Position numbers and translations under genes: made by a program. From Okapia johnstoni (lineage: Eukaryota > Chordata > Mammalia > Artiodactyla > Giraffidae), in NCBI GenBank assembly GCA_024291935.2, contig CM044306.1, positions 1,674,001 to 1,738,000 of the forward strand: 64,000 nucleotides of DNA, read 5' to 3'. This document shows, one piece after another, positions 21,718 through 32,118 of this stretch. The number at the start of each line of letters is the position of its first letter. Position 1 is the stretch's first letter. A model generated the notes under the pieces. The model searched no databases. It was not told where the DNA came from and saw only the letters and a program-made list of their open reading frames with translations.

Positions 21718-21929
21718 TGTGAAAGTGAAAGTGTTAGTCATTCAGTCGTGTCCAACTCTTCATGACCCCAGGAGCCCACCAGGCTCCTCTGTCCATGGGA
21801 TTCTCCAGGCAAGAATACTGGAGTGTGTTGCCATGCCCTCCTCCAGGGGATCTTCCCCACCCAGGGATCGAACCCAGGTCTCCTACATTACTGGCAGATT
21901 CTTTACCTTCTGAGCCGCCCTGGAAACCC
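21718..21929 (-). mobile_element. Bov-tA SINE
   Basis: Complement, starting with the GTGAAAGTGAAAGTG tail. The B-box is intact on the minus strand (GGGATCGAACCCAGG on +). Confidence 0.94.
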
Positions 21930-22089
21930 AACAGGTGTGGGCTTCCATTTGAACTCCTTCCCTGAGCACCGCGTATTTCAGAGGGGGACCTTTCTGATGC
22001 TGTTTCCACCCAGCTCGATGCTACCCTCGTCTCTCATCTGAATGACTCCCGCGTTTGCGTTGTGGAAGATCTCCTCTGGTTTTCATTCA

Positions 22090-22150
22090 CTGAGGTGTTT
22101 TCAGCACCTGCAATAGTGTCTGGAGCAGAGTGGGTGCTCACCACATAGTC
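22090..22150 (+). repeat. MIR 3'-end fragment
   Basis: CAATAGTGTCTGGAGCAGAG and GGGTGCTCACCACATAG resemble the MIR segment around GTGCCTGGCACATAGTAAG. Weak. Confidence 0.35.
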
Positions 22151-22569
22151 TGCGAATGACAGAATGAACCCACTTTTGTGCCCTACACACTCCCTAAAGT
22201 GCCCACCACTTAGCTGACTGTGCACATGGTTGGTGCACGACACCAAGGCTTTGATCTCTCCGCAGAGCTGGAAGGGAATGTGAATGAAAAGGTTGGAGGC
22301 CTAGGGAAGAATTGACACGGCTGCGGGCAGGGGTCTGGGAACGCTGTGCGCCCTGGGTGCAGACCCTCAGAAGGCGTCTGAGCTGGGAGACAGGAGGAGC
22401 CAGATGTCTGTGTCCTGTGCGTTTGAAGTTGACACTCATTCTGAATTCTGTTGGCGACGAAGAGTTTGCACTCACTTTGCTTCAAAGTTGAAGTTGTTAT
22501 CCTAAGATACGTTGTCCCCTCTCTCCTACTGTTGCTGTATGTCTCCTCTTTCCCTTTCCCACAAGTCTT
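22151..22569. other. No recognised feature
   Basis: Contains CTCTCCGCAG (22257-22266), a possible + acceptor. The sequence after it reaches a stop quickly and no donor is evident. Confidence 0.45.
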
Positions 22570-22723
22570 CCTTTTTTTTTTAATGTTTGTTCTTATTTAT
22601 TTATTTGGTGGCTCCAGGTCCTAACTGTGGCATGAGGGATCTTAGTTCCCTGACCAGGAATTGAACCCAGGCCCCGTGCATTGGGAGCATGGAGTCTTAG
22701 CCACTGGACCACAGGGAAGTCCC
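22570..22723 (-). mobile_element. CHR-type SINE
   Basis: T-rich tail, then GGCATGAGGGATCTTAGTTC, CAGGAATTGAACCCAGGCCC and CCACTGGACCACAGGGAAGT. Confidence 0.92.
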
Positions 22724-23517
22724 CCCACAAAGCTTCTTAAGGACTAGTTTCAGTACTGGGGAGCAGGACCAGACTTGGCAAAGCTTGCAAAAGCTTTCCA
22801 AGCTCAGTTTTATCTGGTTCACATCTTCACAGTTTTCACTGGCTGCCATGTGACTAAAACCAAGGATACTTTTAGGGACTAGAAACCGAGTCACAAAACA
22901 CGAGCCGTGTCTGCATCACTGAGACCCCTTCCCAATTCTGTGTGACCAGAATCAGGTTCGTGTGACAGCGGGAACAGGAGGCAGTTAGGAGGATTTACGT
23001 AACGCTGGCTCTGGCAACTGGAATTTGTCACTCTGTTTGGGACTCGGAATAAGTGATAGCTCCGAGTTAATGATCAGAGAGGATTGCACCATCCAGTTAG
23101 TAAGTGAGGCTTGAAGATAACTTTTCACCTTAAAAACACCCCCTTGCTTTTCTCTCCTCCATCCAGAAGGCACAGTGAGCAGAAACATCACATGCACGTC
23201 TCTGCAGAAGGTGTGGCTTCTTCGGCTACAGCAGGAGAGAAATGTGAAGATGACCTGCCTGTCTTCCCCGGCTCAGGGCGCAGAGAGCCCGGTGTCTGCC
23301 CGGGGCTGGAGCCTGAGCGCTCCGAGAGCCCCGGGCAAAGCAGAGTCAGTCCTGGGGGGAGGTGAGGCCAGGGAGGACGGCCGAGGGGACCAGGGGAGAC
23401 TGGCTGCCTGCCGCTCGGCCGCCACCCTGAGCTCCAGCCCCGCTCTGGCGCCTGCTCCGCTCTGGCGTCCGCCCATGGCACCTGGTCATGCGTCCTCATT
23501 CTTCCTCTGTTTTCTAC
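22724..23517. other. GC-rich stretch, no named gene
   Basis: From about 23270 the DNA is GC-rich with about 17 CpGs in 210 bp. A 225-codon + frame (23175-23849) reads through this and into the next CHR element, so it is unlikely to be a gene as drawn. Confidence 0.45.
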
Positions 23518-23658
23518 ATTTTGGCTGCGTCAGGTCTCCGTTGCGTCCTGGGGCATCTTCACCACGGTGGGCGGGTTTAGTGGCCCCGCTGCGTGTGGAA
23601 CCTGAGTCCCTGGCATTGCAACGTGGTTGCTTCTCCACTGGACCACCAGGGACATGCC
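23518..23658 (-). mobile_element. CHR-type SINE, diverged
   Basis: ACATTTTGGCTGCGTCAGGT at one end and CTCCACTGGACCACCAGGGA at the other, with a degraded middle. Confidence 0.65.
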
Positions 23659-24142
23659 TGCCCCCCATTCTTGAAGAGATGACTCGTTGGCAGCAGACCT
23701 CTTCCTGCTTGAATGAGGTGTGCCTGGGGCTCGGTCTGTGCTTTTTGGGCCTGGCGGCTGAGCCCCTGGGAAGAGCCCAGCTCCCAGACGTGAGTGGGGA
23801 TTGGGGAAGGGCTCTTGTGACCTTGGCCAGAAGCAGCCTCTCTCCCTGAGGGCGAGGCATCTGCAATCTGTGGCTGCTGAGCCCACTGCCCTGCCTGGCC
23901 GTCGGCGTCACTGGGAGCGGTCTGCTTTTGCCCAACCCTGGGTTTGACCTAAATGCCGAAGTGAGAGCCTTGGGGTCGCACATTTAGTCCCGAGCACTGG
24001 AGCTCTGCAGACTTACCTTTTATAACCTGAATTCCTCCACCTCCATTCTCCGGGTCCCATCACCTCAGCTCCACCCTTGCCCCGGGCCCCAGCTCCTAAA
24101 CTGGAAGAAAGCCGGCAGATGCCCCGGGACGGCTGGCCTTAC

Positions 24143-24336
24143 CCCTGGCGTCCTTCCGGGACTCTCTCTTGCCGAGAGAAGCGCCGTCCTCCGCAGCCTT
24201 GTCGTCTCCCGCATCCCTGGTCTTGTCGCCCGTGATCTGGGCCCCTTCCCCCTTCGGCAGCCTCTGACCGAGGGCCCGGGGCTGCTCTTCAGACGGGGCT
24301 TCCTTCTTGTTCTCCTTCCTCCTCTCACGGGGCGCT
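24143..24336 (-). CDS. Candidate coding exon (unidentified, charged low-complexity)
   Basis: Minus-strand interval of 194 nt between acceptor TTTTGTGTTTAG and donor CAGGG/GTAAGG, open in the frame reading APRERRKENKKEAPSEEQ through PKGEGAQITGDKTRDAGDD to GKRESRKDARG. It is rich in Lys, Glu, Arg and Asp, typical of disordered protein and unlike the surrounding repeats. Phases are 2 in and 1 out. The region is CpG-rich. I do not recognise the protein. The frame stays open beyond the donor to about 24096, so the donor is not forced, and a second donor-like AAAAG/GTAAGT lies 120 bp downstream. It is on the same strand as the candidate at 15998-16171, so the two could belong to one gene. Confidence 0.33.
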
Positions 24337-24699
24337 CTAAACACAAAACCGCCGTCAGCGCTGCTGCTCAAGGTGTCAACCGCCCCTGAACGTGGGGCCT
24401 GGCCTCTGGGCTTAAGAGGAAAGCAGCAAACGGAGAGCCCAACTTCAGGAAAAAGAATGTGAACTGGGGAGAAAATGGACAATGTGACTCGCCTCTCCTT
24501 GCTATAGCAGAGTGAGCGATGAGTGGGCATGTCCTGTCCCCAAGTAGCAGGGCGACTGGAGAGCAGGTATGTGTGTGTGTGTGGGGGGGGGTACATACAT
24601 ACTATACACATTCATATATGTGAAGGACAGCAAATAGTTCTTACAAGTCAGGACACTTTTAAGAGCTAGTATTTCACTTTTACGGGATAGGCTTAATAT

Positions 24700-24890
24700 T
24701 TGCTGTTATTTGGTGGCTCAGTCGTGTCCGACTCTTTGTGACCCCATGGACTGTAACCTGCCAGGCTTCTCTGTCCATGGGATTTCCCAGGCAAGAACAC
24801 TGGAGTGCCATTTCCTTCTCTAGTGGATCTTTCTGATCCAGGGATCCAACCCATGTATGTCTCTTGCATCTCCTGCATTGCAGGCAGACC
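24700..24890 (-). mobile_element. Bov-tA SINE, head missing
   Basis: TTGGTGGCTCAGTCGTGTCC to CATCTCCTGCATTGCAGGCA on +. The complement of the tRNA head is replaced by CCAATTG. Confidence 0.92.
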
Positions 24891-24997
24891 AATTGAAAAT
24901 CAAGTTCTTTTGGGGGAGTATCAAACACAATTCTCCAATCACTCTCAAACCTCCAAGTCATCCCTCTTGGCAAGACCCACCAGGAGCTTCCTGACTT

Positions 24998-25207
24998 GGC
25001 CCTGCCCACTTCCTCCTCGCCCCTCCCACTTCCTTCTGGCCCCTCCCACGTCCTCCTCGCCCCTCCCATGTCCTCCTCGCCCCCCCCACTTCCTTCTGGC
25101 CCCTCCCACATCCTCCTTACACCTCCCACTCCCTCCTCGCCCCCCCCCTTCCTTCTGGCCCCTCCCACGTCCTCCTCACCCCTCCCACTTCCTCCTCGCC
25201 CCTCCCC
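24998..25207 (+). repeat. 20-bp pyrimidine-rich minisatellite, about 10 copies
   Basis: Units such as CCCCTCCCACTTCCTCCTCG and variants with CTTCTGG, CGTCCTC and CATCCTC repeat every 20 bp, except where C-runs change length. Nearly pure pyrimidine on +, so triplex (H-DNA) prone. The long Pro/Ser and Gly/Glu open frames here are repeat artefacts. Confidence 0.93.
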
Positions 25208-25497
25208 ACCCCCAGTGCTGACCATCCCAGGGCCCGTGGGTTTCTGGGGTTCGGGTTGTTTCTCACTCTGCCTGGAATGTCACACTTTCCCCCTTTCCTC
25301 GTTTGTGCTCCCGTCCTCCTGGGGACTCCTCCTTGTCACGTCCTCCATGGAGTGGTCCATGACTCCCCCCACCTCCCACCCATCCATGTAGACCTGCCCT
25401 CCCTCTGGTCCCCAGTCCCTTCCACGCATCTCCATTCTAGTAATGACCACAAGTGAGATAAACGGTCCATCTTCGTGCCTGTTTCTACAGTTAGGTA

Positions 25498-25589
25498 TCA
25501 TGTTCCATGAGGTCTTAGACTCTATCTTGTTCACCGGTGTATCCATAGCATGTAGCACTGTATCTGGCAAGAGATAGACGCTCAGTTCA
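25498..25589 (+). repeat. L2/MIR-like old repeat tail
   Basis: TTGTTCACCGGTGTATCCAT, AGCATGTAGCACTGTATCTG and GATAGACGCTCAGTTCATAT follow the end of old mammalian repeats (CAGTGCCTGGCACATAGTAG type). It runs into the GGAT array. Confidence 0.6.
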
Positions 25590-25757
25590 TATGGATGGAT
25601 GGTCGGGTGAATGGATGGACGGATGGATGGATGGGTGAGTGGGTGGATGGGTGGATGGATGACAATGGATGGGTGGATGGATGGATGAGTGGATGGGTGG
25701 ATGTATGTATGGATGGATAGATGGTTGAATGGATGGGTGGATGGATGGATGGGCAGA
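25590..25757 (+). repeat. (GGAT)n/(GGGT)n microsatellite
   Basis: About 168 bp of GGAT units with GGGT, GAGT, GTAT and GAAT variants. Complementary in kind to the CATC array at 5560-5738. Confidence 0.95.
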
Positions 25758-27247
25758 GGACAAAATGTTGGGTAAAGGTTGAGGGGAATAAAAGACAATA
25801 GATTAAAGATATGAACTATGTGGAAGAGGGAGTTGGAGTCCTGATGGATCCACCCCAGATCCATAGTGACGCCTGGAGTCAGTCAGGAGCAGGGAGTCAG
25901 GGAGCTGCGTGTACCAATGAGGGTGCATACGGGATTCATCAAGAGGGTCCAGCTACACCAAAGGCTCAGAAAACAGGGCATGATTTTGCGTTTGCATTTT
26001 GTGGTTAGCCCATCTGAAGAAGCACTAAGTGGTAACATCTCTGGCGAGCTTAAGTTCTTCCCTGAGAGCCAGAGAAGTTGCATCTGAAACCCAGCATCCT
26101 GGACGTGATAATCAGAAGAGAATGTGAAGATTTAGACATCACTGTGTCCCTCTGGGAGCCCTGGGTTAACACCAGGCATTGAACTCTCCTCCCTGAAGTT
26201 GGACGGGCACCTGGAATTTTCTCCATACTGTAAAAATGTGTGCAGCTTTTCTTTGATGAGTTTACCCTTGGTTTGTGACACTGTGGTTTCTGAGGCCTCG
26301 GTGCATTTACTGGGCTTGTCCGCTGCTCCTCTGCAAAGATGCAGCTTTAGCAGTTTATGTGCCGCACAGTTGTGAGTCGCTGGGCAGTTGTTTAGAAAAA
26401 CAACATTCTTGAGCTCAGGGGACATCTGCTCTGTGTCTGATCACCAGAAACCTCCAGCTTTGCTAGCAAGTTGTATCGTTTGAACTGATCACCCAGAGGC
26501 GTGTTTTGGCACAAGAAGGAAATCGACACTCAATAAAGATGCTATTATTGTGTCTCTGGTGCTCTATTCAAGGATCTCAGACCGTGTCCCTCTGTTACGG
26601 ATTCTTGTTTATGAAGTCGGAGCTGGGCAGTCCCAGCTACCAGACCCAGCAGAAATGCAAATGAGCATGGACCCTCAGGACTCCTTGTCAAGATGGATCG
26701 ACCATCGAGTGGACTGCTGGGGGCGCAGAGATATCCCCTCATGAGAACGTATTCTGGCGTGTAAAATTATGCTCATAAAATGTTGGCAAGAAGAGTAGTC
26801 TAAGGGGCCCTCTGTCAAGTCAGCCACAGGGGAACGGACTGCTTTCCATCTGTTTTCAATTAAATGGGTTTATTAACTTTGCATCTCACTCCCCAACTCA
26901 GCATAATCAGTTAGAAACTATCTCCTGTGATCTTAAGCGCAAGCATATTTTTATGAGTGGAACTGGCTCTTTGCTTTCACACACGAGGCAGTGACAAGGC
27001 TTCCTTCCCTGTGAGGCTGGTGTGTGCTTTGTCGGGGCTGCAGAACGGAGCCTGAGGCTCTGTTTATCCAACACTTGTTTTCTGTTCCCTGGGATGTTGC
27101 AGATGCTGTGTTGGGTGTTAGGGTGTTAGGGGACAAGAGAGTCAGTGAGTGAATATTTAAAGAGAGTAGTTGTCCTTTGTGAAAAGTGCTGGAAGGGGAA
27201 TAAACAAGGGAGAGAGAAAGTCATTGTGAGAGCCACCGTCTGAATTG
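25758..27247. other. No recognised feature
   Basis: About 1.5 kb of the least repeat-rich DNA in the window. No family, RNA gene or framed exon stands out. Confidence 0.5.
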
Positions 27248-27418
27248 CTGGGAAAATTGAAGGCAAAAGGAAAAGAGGGCAGCAGAGGATGAGATGGCAT
27301 CAGCGACTCAATGGACATGAACTTGGTCAAACTCCAGGCGATGGTGAGGGACAGGGAGGCCTGGCGTACTGCAGTCCATGGGCTCGCAAAGAGACTCAAC
27401 CAAGCGACCGAACAACAA
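27248..27418 (+). mobile_element. BovB LINE 3' end
   Basis: GCTGGGAAAATTGAAGGCAA, GCAGAGGATGAGATGGCATC and GGGACAGGGAGGCCTGGCGT, ending near AAGCGACCGAACAAC. Diverged and short. Confidence 0.88.
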
Positions 27419-27499
27419 ACCACCTTCCGAACTGAGTGGTTTACCTCTTTGGGCGAGAGAATTTGGATCTGAGGCCTGAATGATAAGAATGAGACATCC

Positions 27500-27625
27500 A
27501 AGCCCTTCTCTGGCGCTCCAGTGGTTAGGACTCGGCATTTCCACCATGGACGGCTCAGGTGCGATCCCTGGTTGGGGAGCTAAGATCCTGCGTGCGGCAG
27601 TGTGCCTCCCGAAAAACAAATTGGG
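27500..27625 (+). mobile_element. CHR-type SINE
   Basis: CTCCAGTGGTTAGGACTCGG, GGTGCGATCCCTGGTTGGGG and AGCTAAGATCCTGCGTGCGG. Confidence 0.88.
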
Positions 27626-27652
27626 TAAGAACAAGCCATTCAGAGAGAAACT

Positions 27653-27850
27653 AGTCACTCAGTCGTGTCCAGCTCTTTGCGACCCCATGGACTGTAGCCC
27701 ACGAGGCCCCTCTGTCCATGGATTTCCCAGGCAAGAATACTGGGGTGGGTAGCCATTTCCTCCTCCAGGAGACCTTCCCAATGCAGGGATCGAACCAGTG
27801 TCTCCTGTACTGCAGGCAGATTCTTCACCATCTGAGCCACAGGGAAGCCC
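27653..27850 (-). mobile_element. Bov-tA SINE
   Basis: Complement, from GTCACTCAGTCGTGTCCAGC to CATCTGAGCCACAGGGAAGC. Confidence 0.94.
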
Positions 27851-28435
27851 AGTAGGGATGATCCAAGCTACTTATTTAATGTTATCCTTTCAGTTCCAGC
27901 AAGTGGAACCCCCTTTTTAAAGCTACTCTTTAAAAATGACGTTTTCTCCGTAAATCAGGGGTTGAAAAAACCAGAAAAGTGCAGAGCCTCCTCGTCATGT
28001 TTCTTCAGTAGTCTCTGCCTTCCTGCTCATTTCCGGCAGATTCTGTTTGTTTTTCCACCAGCATGCTGGCGTCTGAGAACAGGCTGTTCCACGCTCTACT
28101 TTGCTTATCTCCCTTTCTGTTTGGTGCTAAAGGTGTCCGTGGTGCTTTTAGGGAGGGTGATATTTGAACGATTGGTGAGCAGCCTGCACTGCAAAATGCA
28201 TTCACTTGCGGTTATCACTGGTGACCCACTTGGAAGAAAAACTTGTCCCAGCGGATTTCTGGTGTGTGTGCCTAGAATCTCAGAGCCGTGGAAGGGAAAG
28301 TCTTCTACTTTTGGTAAAAAAAGCTTAATTTTGGGAGTCAGAGAGCTTCAATCAAGTCCTTAGCTTTACGGTCATCTAGTTTAAGACTTGAGGATTGTGA
28401 TAAGCATTTTTTCTAAAGTGTAAGAGTGACATTTC
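27851..28435. other. No recognised feature
   Basis: A 134-codon + frame (27962-28363) is rich in Phe, Leu and Cys (KCRASSSCFFSSLCLPAHF) but shows no recognisable family or splice structure. Confidence 0.45.
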
Positions 28436-28527
28436 ATTCTCCAGGGGATCTTCCTGACCCGTGGATCGAATTCACGTGTCCTGCATTGGCAGGCAGATTC
28501 TTTACCACTGAGCCACCTGGGAAGCCC
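28436..28527 (-). mobile_element. Bov-tA SINE, 5' (head) part only
   Basis: CATTCTCCAGGGGATCTTCC to CACTGAGCCACCTGGGAAGC. The 3' half is absent. Confidence 0.9.
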
Positions 28528-28529
28528 CA

Positions 28530-28870
28530 TAAGTGCTGTACAATATTGTGCGAATTACAGGTGTACTATACAGTAATTCACAATTTTAAGGGCGGTGCTC
28601 CATTTATAGTTTTGCAAAATATTGGCTGTATTCCCCTTGTTGTACAGTATATCCTTGTATCTCTTTTATTGCTTTTCCCTTGTAGATTATTTTATATCTA
28701 ATAGTCTGTACCCCTTAGTTCCCTGCCCCTGTCTCGCCTCTCCCCACCTCTACCAACTGGTAACCACTAGCTTGTTCTCTACATCTGCGAGTCTGCTTTT
28801 TTTCTTATATTCACTAGTCTGTTGTACTTTCTAGATTCCACATGTAAGTGAAACCATACAGCATTTCCGA
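28530..28870 (-). mobile_element. Old L1 3' UTR fragment
   Basis: GTACAATATTGTGCGAATTA, CTATACAGTAATTCACAATT, CTGGTAACCACTAGCTTGTT and TTCACTAGTCTGTTGTACTT match the antisense 3' UTR of an older L1 subfamily than the other L1 ends here. Confidence 0.82.
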
Positions 28871-29402
28871 AAATACCGTTGAACTCCGTTTTCGTCTGGA
28901 AGACGTGAATAATGAGATATATGTAAACTGCAGAGCAGTTGTGAAGACAAAACGATATGACACATGTAAAGTTCTTAGCATGAGACAGGTCATCCTGGTC
29001 ACCACAAATTGCCTATCGCATTCTTATTATCAAACTTACAAACGCAATGCTTGTCTATTGGACAGGAAACAAACATTCCTGGTTTGCAGCTATTGAAAGG
29101 CTGTTGACAAGCATTGCAGTTGTGTGTGTATGTGTAGGGGGGATGCAGGGGTCCTGGAGTGAGTTTGCTGTGTTACAATTGAGCAGAGGTTTGCAGACTG
29201 GACCACATGATTGTATACTTTAAATCAATTTGCACAAAAAATGTAGATTGAACAAGAAATGGGAACTTTCCTATGCAATGTGGATAAGCTTCTCTTGAAA
29301 AGCCATCAGGTGGCACGGGGCCCTCCCACTGCAGCTGGCGACCAGCGCTATGACCTAGAGACTGATGTCAAGGTCCCGTGTGTCCTGCCCCATTCCCGCC
29401 TG
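28871..29402. other. No recognised feature
   Basis: AT-rich single-copy-looking DNA. Confidence 0.5.
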
Positions 29403-29410
29403 TCTTGGAG

Positions 29411-29626
29411 TTGTTCTTGTTTAGTTGCTCAGTTGTGTCCGCCTCTTTGTGACCCCATGGGCTGTAGCCCCCCAGGCTCCTCTTTCCAGGGGGTTTCCCA
29501 GGCAAGAAGACTGGCGTGGGTTGCCATTCCCTTCTCCAGGGGATCTTCCCGACCCGGGGAGAGAATCCGTGTCCCCCACACTATAGAAGGATTCTTTACC
29601 ACTGAGCCACCTGGGAAGCCCACCCA
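29411..29626 (-). mobile_element. Bov-tA SINE with 8-bp TSD
   Basis: TCTTGGAG at 29403-29410 and 29627-29634 flanks a complementary full-length SINE. Confidence 0.95.
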
Positions 29627-29664
29627 TCTTGGAGAGCCTGGCCTTTTATCTCATATGGACTGGG

Positions 29665-29845
29665 ACCAGCTTGTGGGAGCTTGGGCGAATTCTCTAAGTC
29701 TTTTAGTTTCGGTTTCCACATCTGTAAAATGGAGATGTTAATAGTAAGTCTTACCCCTGAAGTTTCTTTTGAGGAGGAAATAACATCAACAAGTTTTCCC
29801 ACAGAGCTTGGCACGCGGAAAGCCCTTGGGGCCAGCTACGGTTTT
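29665..29845 (+). repeat. MIR SINE
   Basis: GGAGCTTGGGCGAATTCTCT, GTTTCCACATCTGTAAAATG and CAGAGCTTGGCACGCGGAAA follow the MIR core and 3' end. Confidence 0.75.
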
Positions 29846-30289
29846 CCTCACCAGAACACTTCACAGATCAGTGGGCATCTGGTTGAAATCCATACTTAGG
29901 TGGATGAACCAGACAGACATTGGTGGGACGGAACCATGCGTAAGGCAGGCGTATGTCACAGGGCGACCATATCTCTGAAAAATACCGGTAGGATTTTCTT
30001 CTTCATCCTCTTGTGCTTGATGCCTTCCCCATGCTGTCTCAGGAAAAGCTTCTAGACTGGATCTCGTCCAGCCTGTCCACCGTCCATCCTTCTCCATTGT
30101 GGAGCTGCCGTTTGGATTCTACCAGGGGAGCCCTTGCCTCTGACGTCCAGTTAGTTAAGGCCGATGGGATGCTCAGTGGGGGATGACAAGAAGGGAGGAA
30201 AGCGATGCAGTACTTATTCCCTGGGCTGCTCCTCCCTGGGAGGCTGTCTCGAGCCTCCTGAGATCTCAGCTGACGGCTGCACGCGAGCG
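29846..30289. other. No recognised feature
   Basis: Nothing identifiable on either strand. Confidence 0.5.
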
Positions 30290-30512
30290 TGAAATCACTT
30301 CAGTCCCATCTGGCTCTTCGCGACGCTATGGGCCAGAGCCCTGCAGGCTCCTCTGTCCGTGGGATTCTCCAGGCAAGAAGGCTGGAGTGGGTCACTGTGC
30401 CCTCCTCTAGGGGATCTTCCTGACCCGGGTATCAAACCCCCGTGTATCGCATCTCCTGTGTCCCCTGCATTGGCAGCTGAGTTCTTTACCCCCGACCCGC
30501 CTGGGAGCCGAG
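30290..30512 (-). mobile_element. Bov-tA SINE, diverged
   Basis: Complement with GTGGGATTCTCCAGGCAAGA and TAGGGGATCTTCCTGACCCG, ending at CCCGCCTGGGAGC. More substituted than its neighbours. Confidence 0.92.
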
Positions 30513-30914
30513 CTGAAGGTTCCCCGGTCCCTTTCCACACTTTGTGTCTGGGTTTGGTAACCCTGCTCCGGACGGCCGGGGCTCGAGTCTCCAGGTGGTG
30601 ATGCTCACACGGTGACCAGCCTCAGCTTGGTGCTGTTTCCTCCCGTTCCCTGTGTGGCCCCCAGAGCTCTGTAAAGCCGCTTTGATTTACCCTACACCCC
30701 GTAAGCCATCAGCAGATGTAGCTTCTACTGAACTGGAGAAAATTAGGGCTATTGAAGCAGAAAGCGGAGAGAGTGAAGTCAATTTTAAAGTCCTCATTTC
30801 CCATTGGCAAGGAATCCATAGCTAGTTAGAATCCGGGCTTTGTGAAGAGAGAAAGGGTTTTCTAAATGCCTAAGGGTTTCCTTTAACATATAAAGAGCCG
30901 GTCGAGATCAGGGA

Positions 30915-31035
30915 GGGTCAAGACGGAGGGGGTATGTGTATACTTAGGGCTGATTCACATTGTTGTACAGTAAAAACTAACGCAGGATTGTAAAGCAATC
31001 ATATTCCAATGAAAAAAGAAATTTTAAAAAAAGTT
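30915..31035 (+). mobile_element. L1 3' end
   Basis: GTATGTGTATACTTAGGGCT, TTGTTGTACAGTAAAAACTA and GCAATCATATTCCAATGAAA, then an A-rich tail. Confidence 0.8.
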
Positions 31036-31160
31036 ACAGTGCAGAGCAGGTGAAGGAAATGGCTTTGGGGAAGTGCCCACCCCATAGGAAGAGAGAGTGG
31101 AGACCACCCCCGCGGGGGGCGTGTCTGAGAGGGAAGGGTAGGAGGCTAACCCTGGCTCCT

Positions 31161-31622
31161 CACCGCCTCCTTCCGCAGGCGTCTCCTCCCCGACTCCACC
31201 TGGTTTAACCAAACCGGGCGGGGTGATGGGGCGTCAGACTCGGGAGAGTCTGCACACGGTGGTCCCCGCGCCGGACCCCCGTGTCTGCCATGGTTGCAGG
31301 AGGTAGAAGGCCGGATGCTGGGACCCTTCTGGCTCCACCGAGAGGCCGCCGGGGTGTTGAGAGTTCGGTCTTGGCCCAGCCCTGTGGTCAGGGGCCCGCC
31401 CTGCACAGGGACCGGGTGATCTGAGGGCCGCAGGGACCTTGGGCTTCGGCAGCAGAGACCAGCAGGGCACCACGAGGGGCCGAGAGAGCAGCTGCCCCTG
31501 AGTGAACGCCCGCCCAGGCGCTGAGAGACCGTCGGGCCCACGGCCGAGGACCCTGGCACGGCCGTGTGTCTGCCCGCTCCGCCCTCGGCTACGTGCTGGG
31601 AAGGGGCAGAAGTGATCCCTCG
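31161..31622. promoter_or_regulatory. CpG-island-like segment
   Basis: I count 38 CpG dinucleotides in about 460 bp of roughly two-thirds G+C, an observed/expected ratio near 0.75, in a non-repeat stretch. CpG elsewhere in the window is strongly depleted. Such islands usually mark promoters or germline-unmethylated regions. I cannot see a TATA box or a transcript, so the assignment is by composition only. It lies upstream, in minus-strand sense, of the minus-strand exon candidates. Confidence 0.55.
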
Positions 31623-31903
31623 ACAGAGGAAGAAACAGCCTTCGAGTTGACTCTTCATTCACCCGAAAGAAGCTGAGTTCACCTCAAAGTGAAATGCTTC
31701 AAACAAGTACAAAGTAAGATCCCCTTCGCGGGCAATTTTGATTTTTCTCGGCCATCAGGAGGACTGGGAACTCCAGAGCAAGAAACTAGTGGTGAATGAC
31801 TTCGTTTTCTCCACACCGCTGTGCTCTGGGTAAATTCCGAAGCCCTCTCTGTGACTTTCTTACAAGAGGGATTCTTTACGGGGGACCCTTGGCCTTGGAC
31901 CCT

Positions 31904-32118
31904 TGGGGCTTCCCTGGTGGCTCAGAGGGTAAAGCGTCTGCCTGCAATGCAGGAGACCCAGGTTCGATCCCTGGGTTTGGGAAGATCCCCTGAAGAAGGA
32001 AGTGGCAACCCACTCCAGTACTCTTACCTGGAGAATCCCATGGATGGAGGAGGCTGGTGGGCTGTAGCCCACAGGGTTGCAAAGAGTCGGACACGACTGA
32101 GCGACTTCACTTTCACTT
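31904..32118 (+). mobile_element. Bov-tA SINE, well preserved
   Basis: Complete from GGCTTCCCTGGTGGCTCAGA to GAGCGACTTCACTTTCACTT, with an intact B-box GGTTCGATCCC. TTGGCCTTGG occurs just before and after and may be part of the TSD. Confidence 0.96.

Noticed and set aside
23175..23849. 225-codon + frame
   Set aside because: It runs through GC-rich DNA and a CHR SINE; no start context, domain or splice support.
24100..24142. 42-bp intron between 24143 and the pyrimidine-rich CTTTCTTCCAG downstream
   Set aside because: Too short for a vertebrate spliceosomal intron; the two splice sites cannot be used together.
24680..25225. 181-codon minus frame rich in Gly/Glu/Arg
   Set aside because: It is the 20-bp minisatellite plus a SINE; the repeat unit length makes all frames open.
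25280..25864. 195-codon minus frame with HPSIHPS repeats
   Set aside because: Simple repeat translation.
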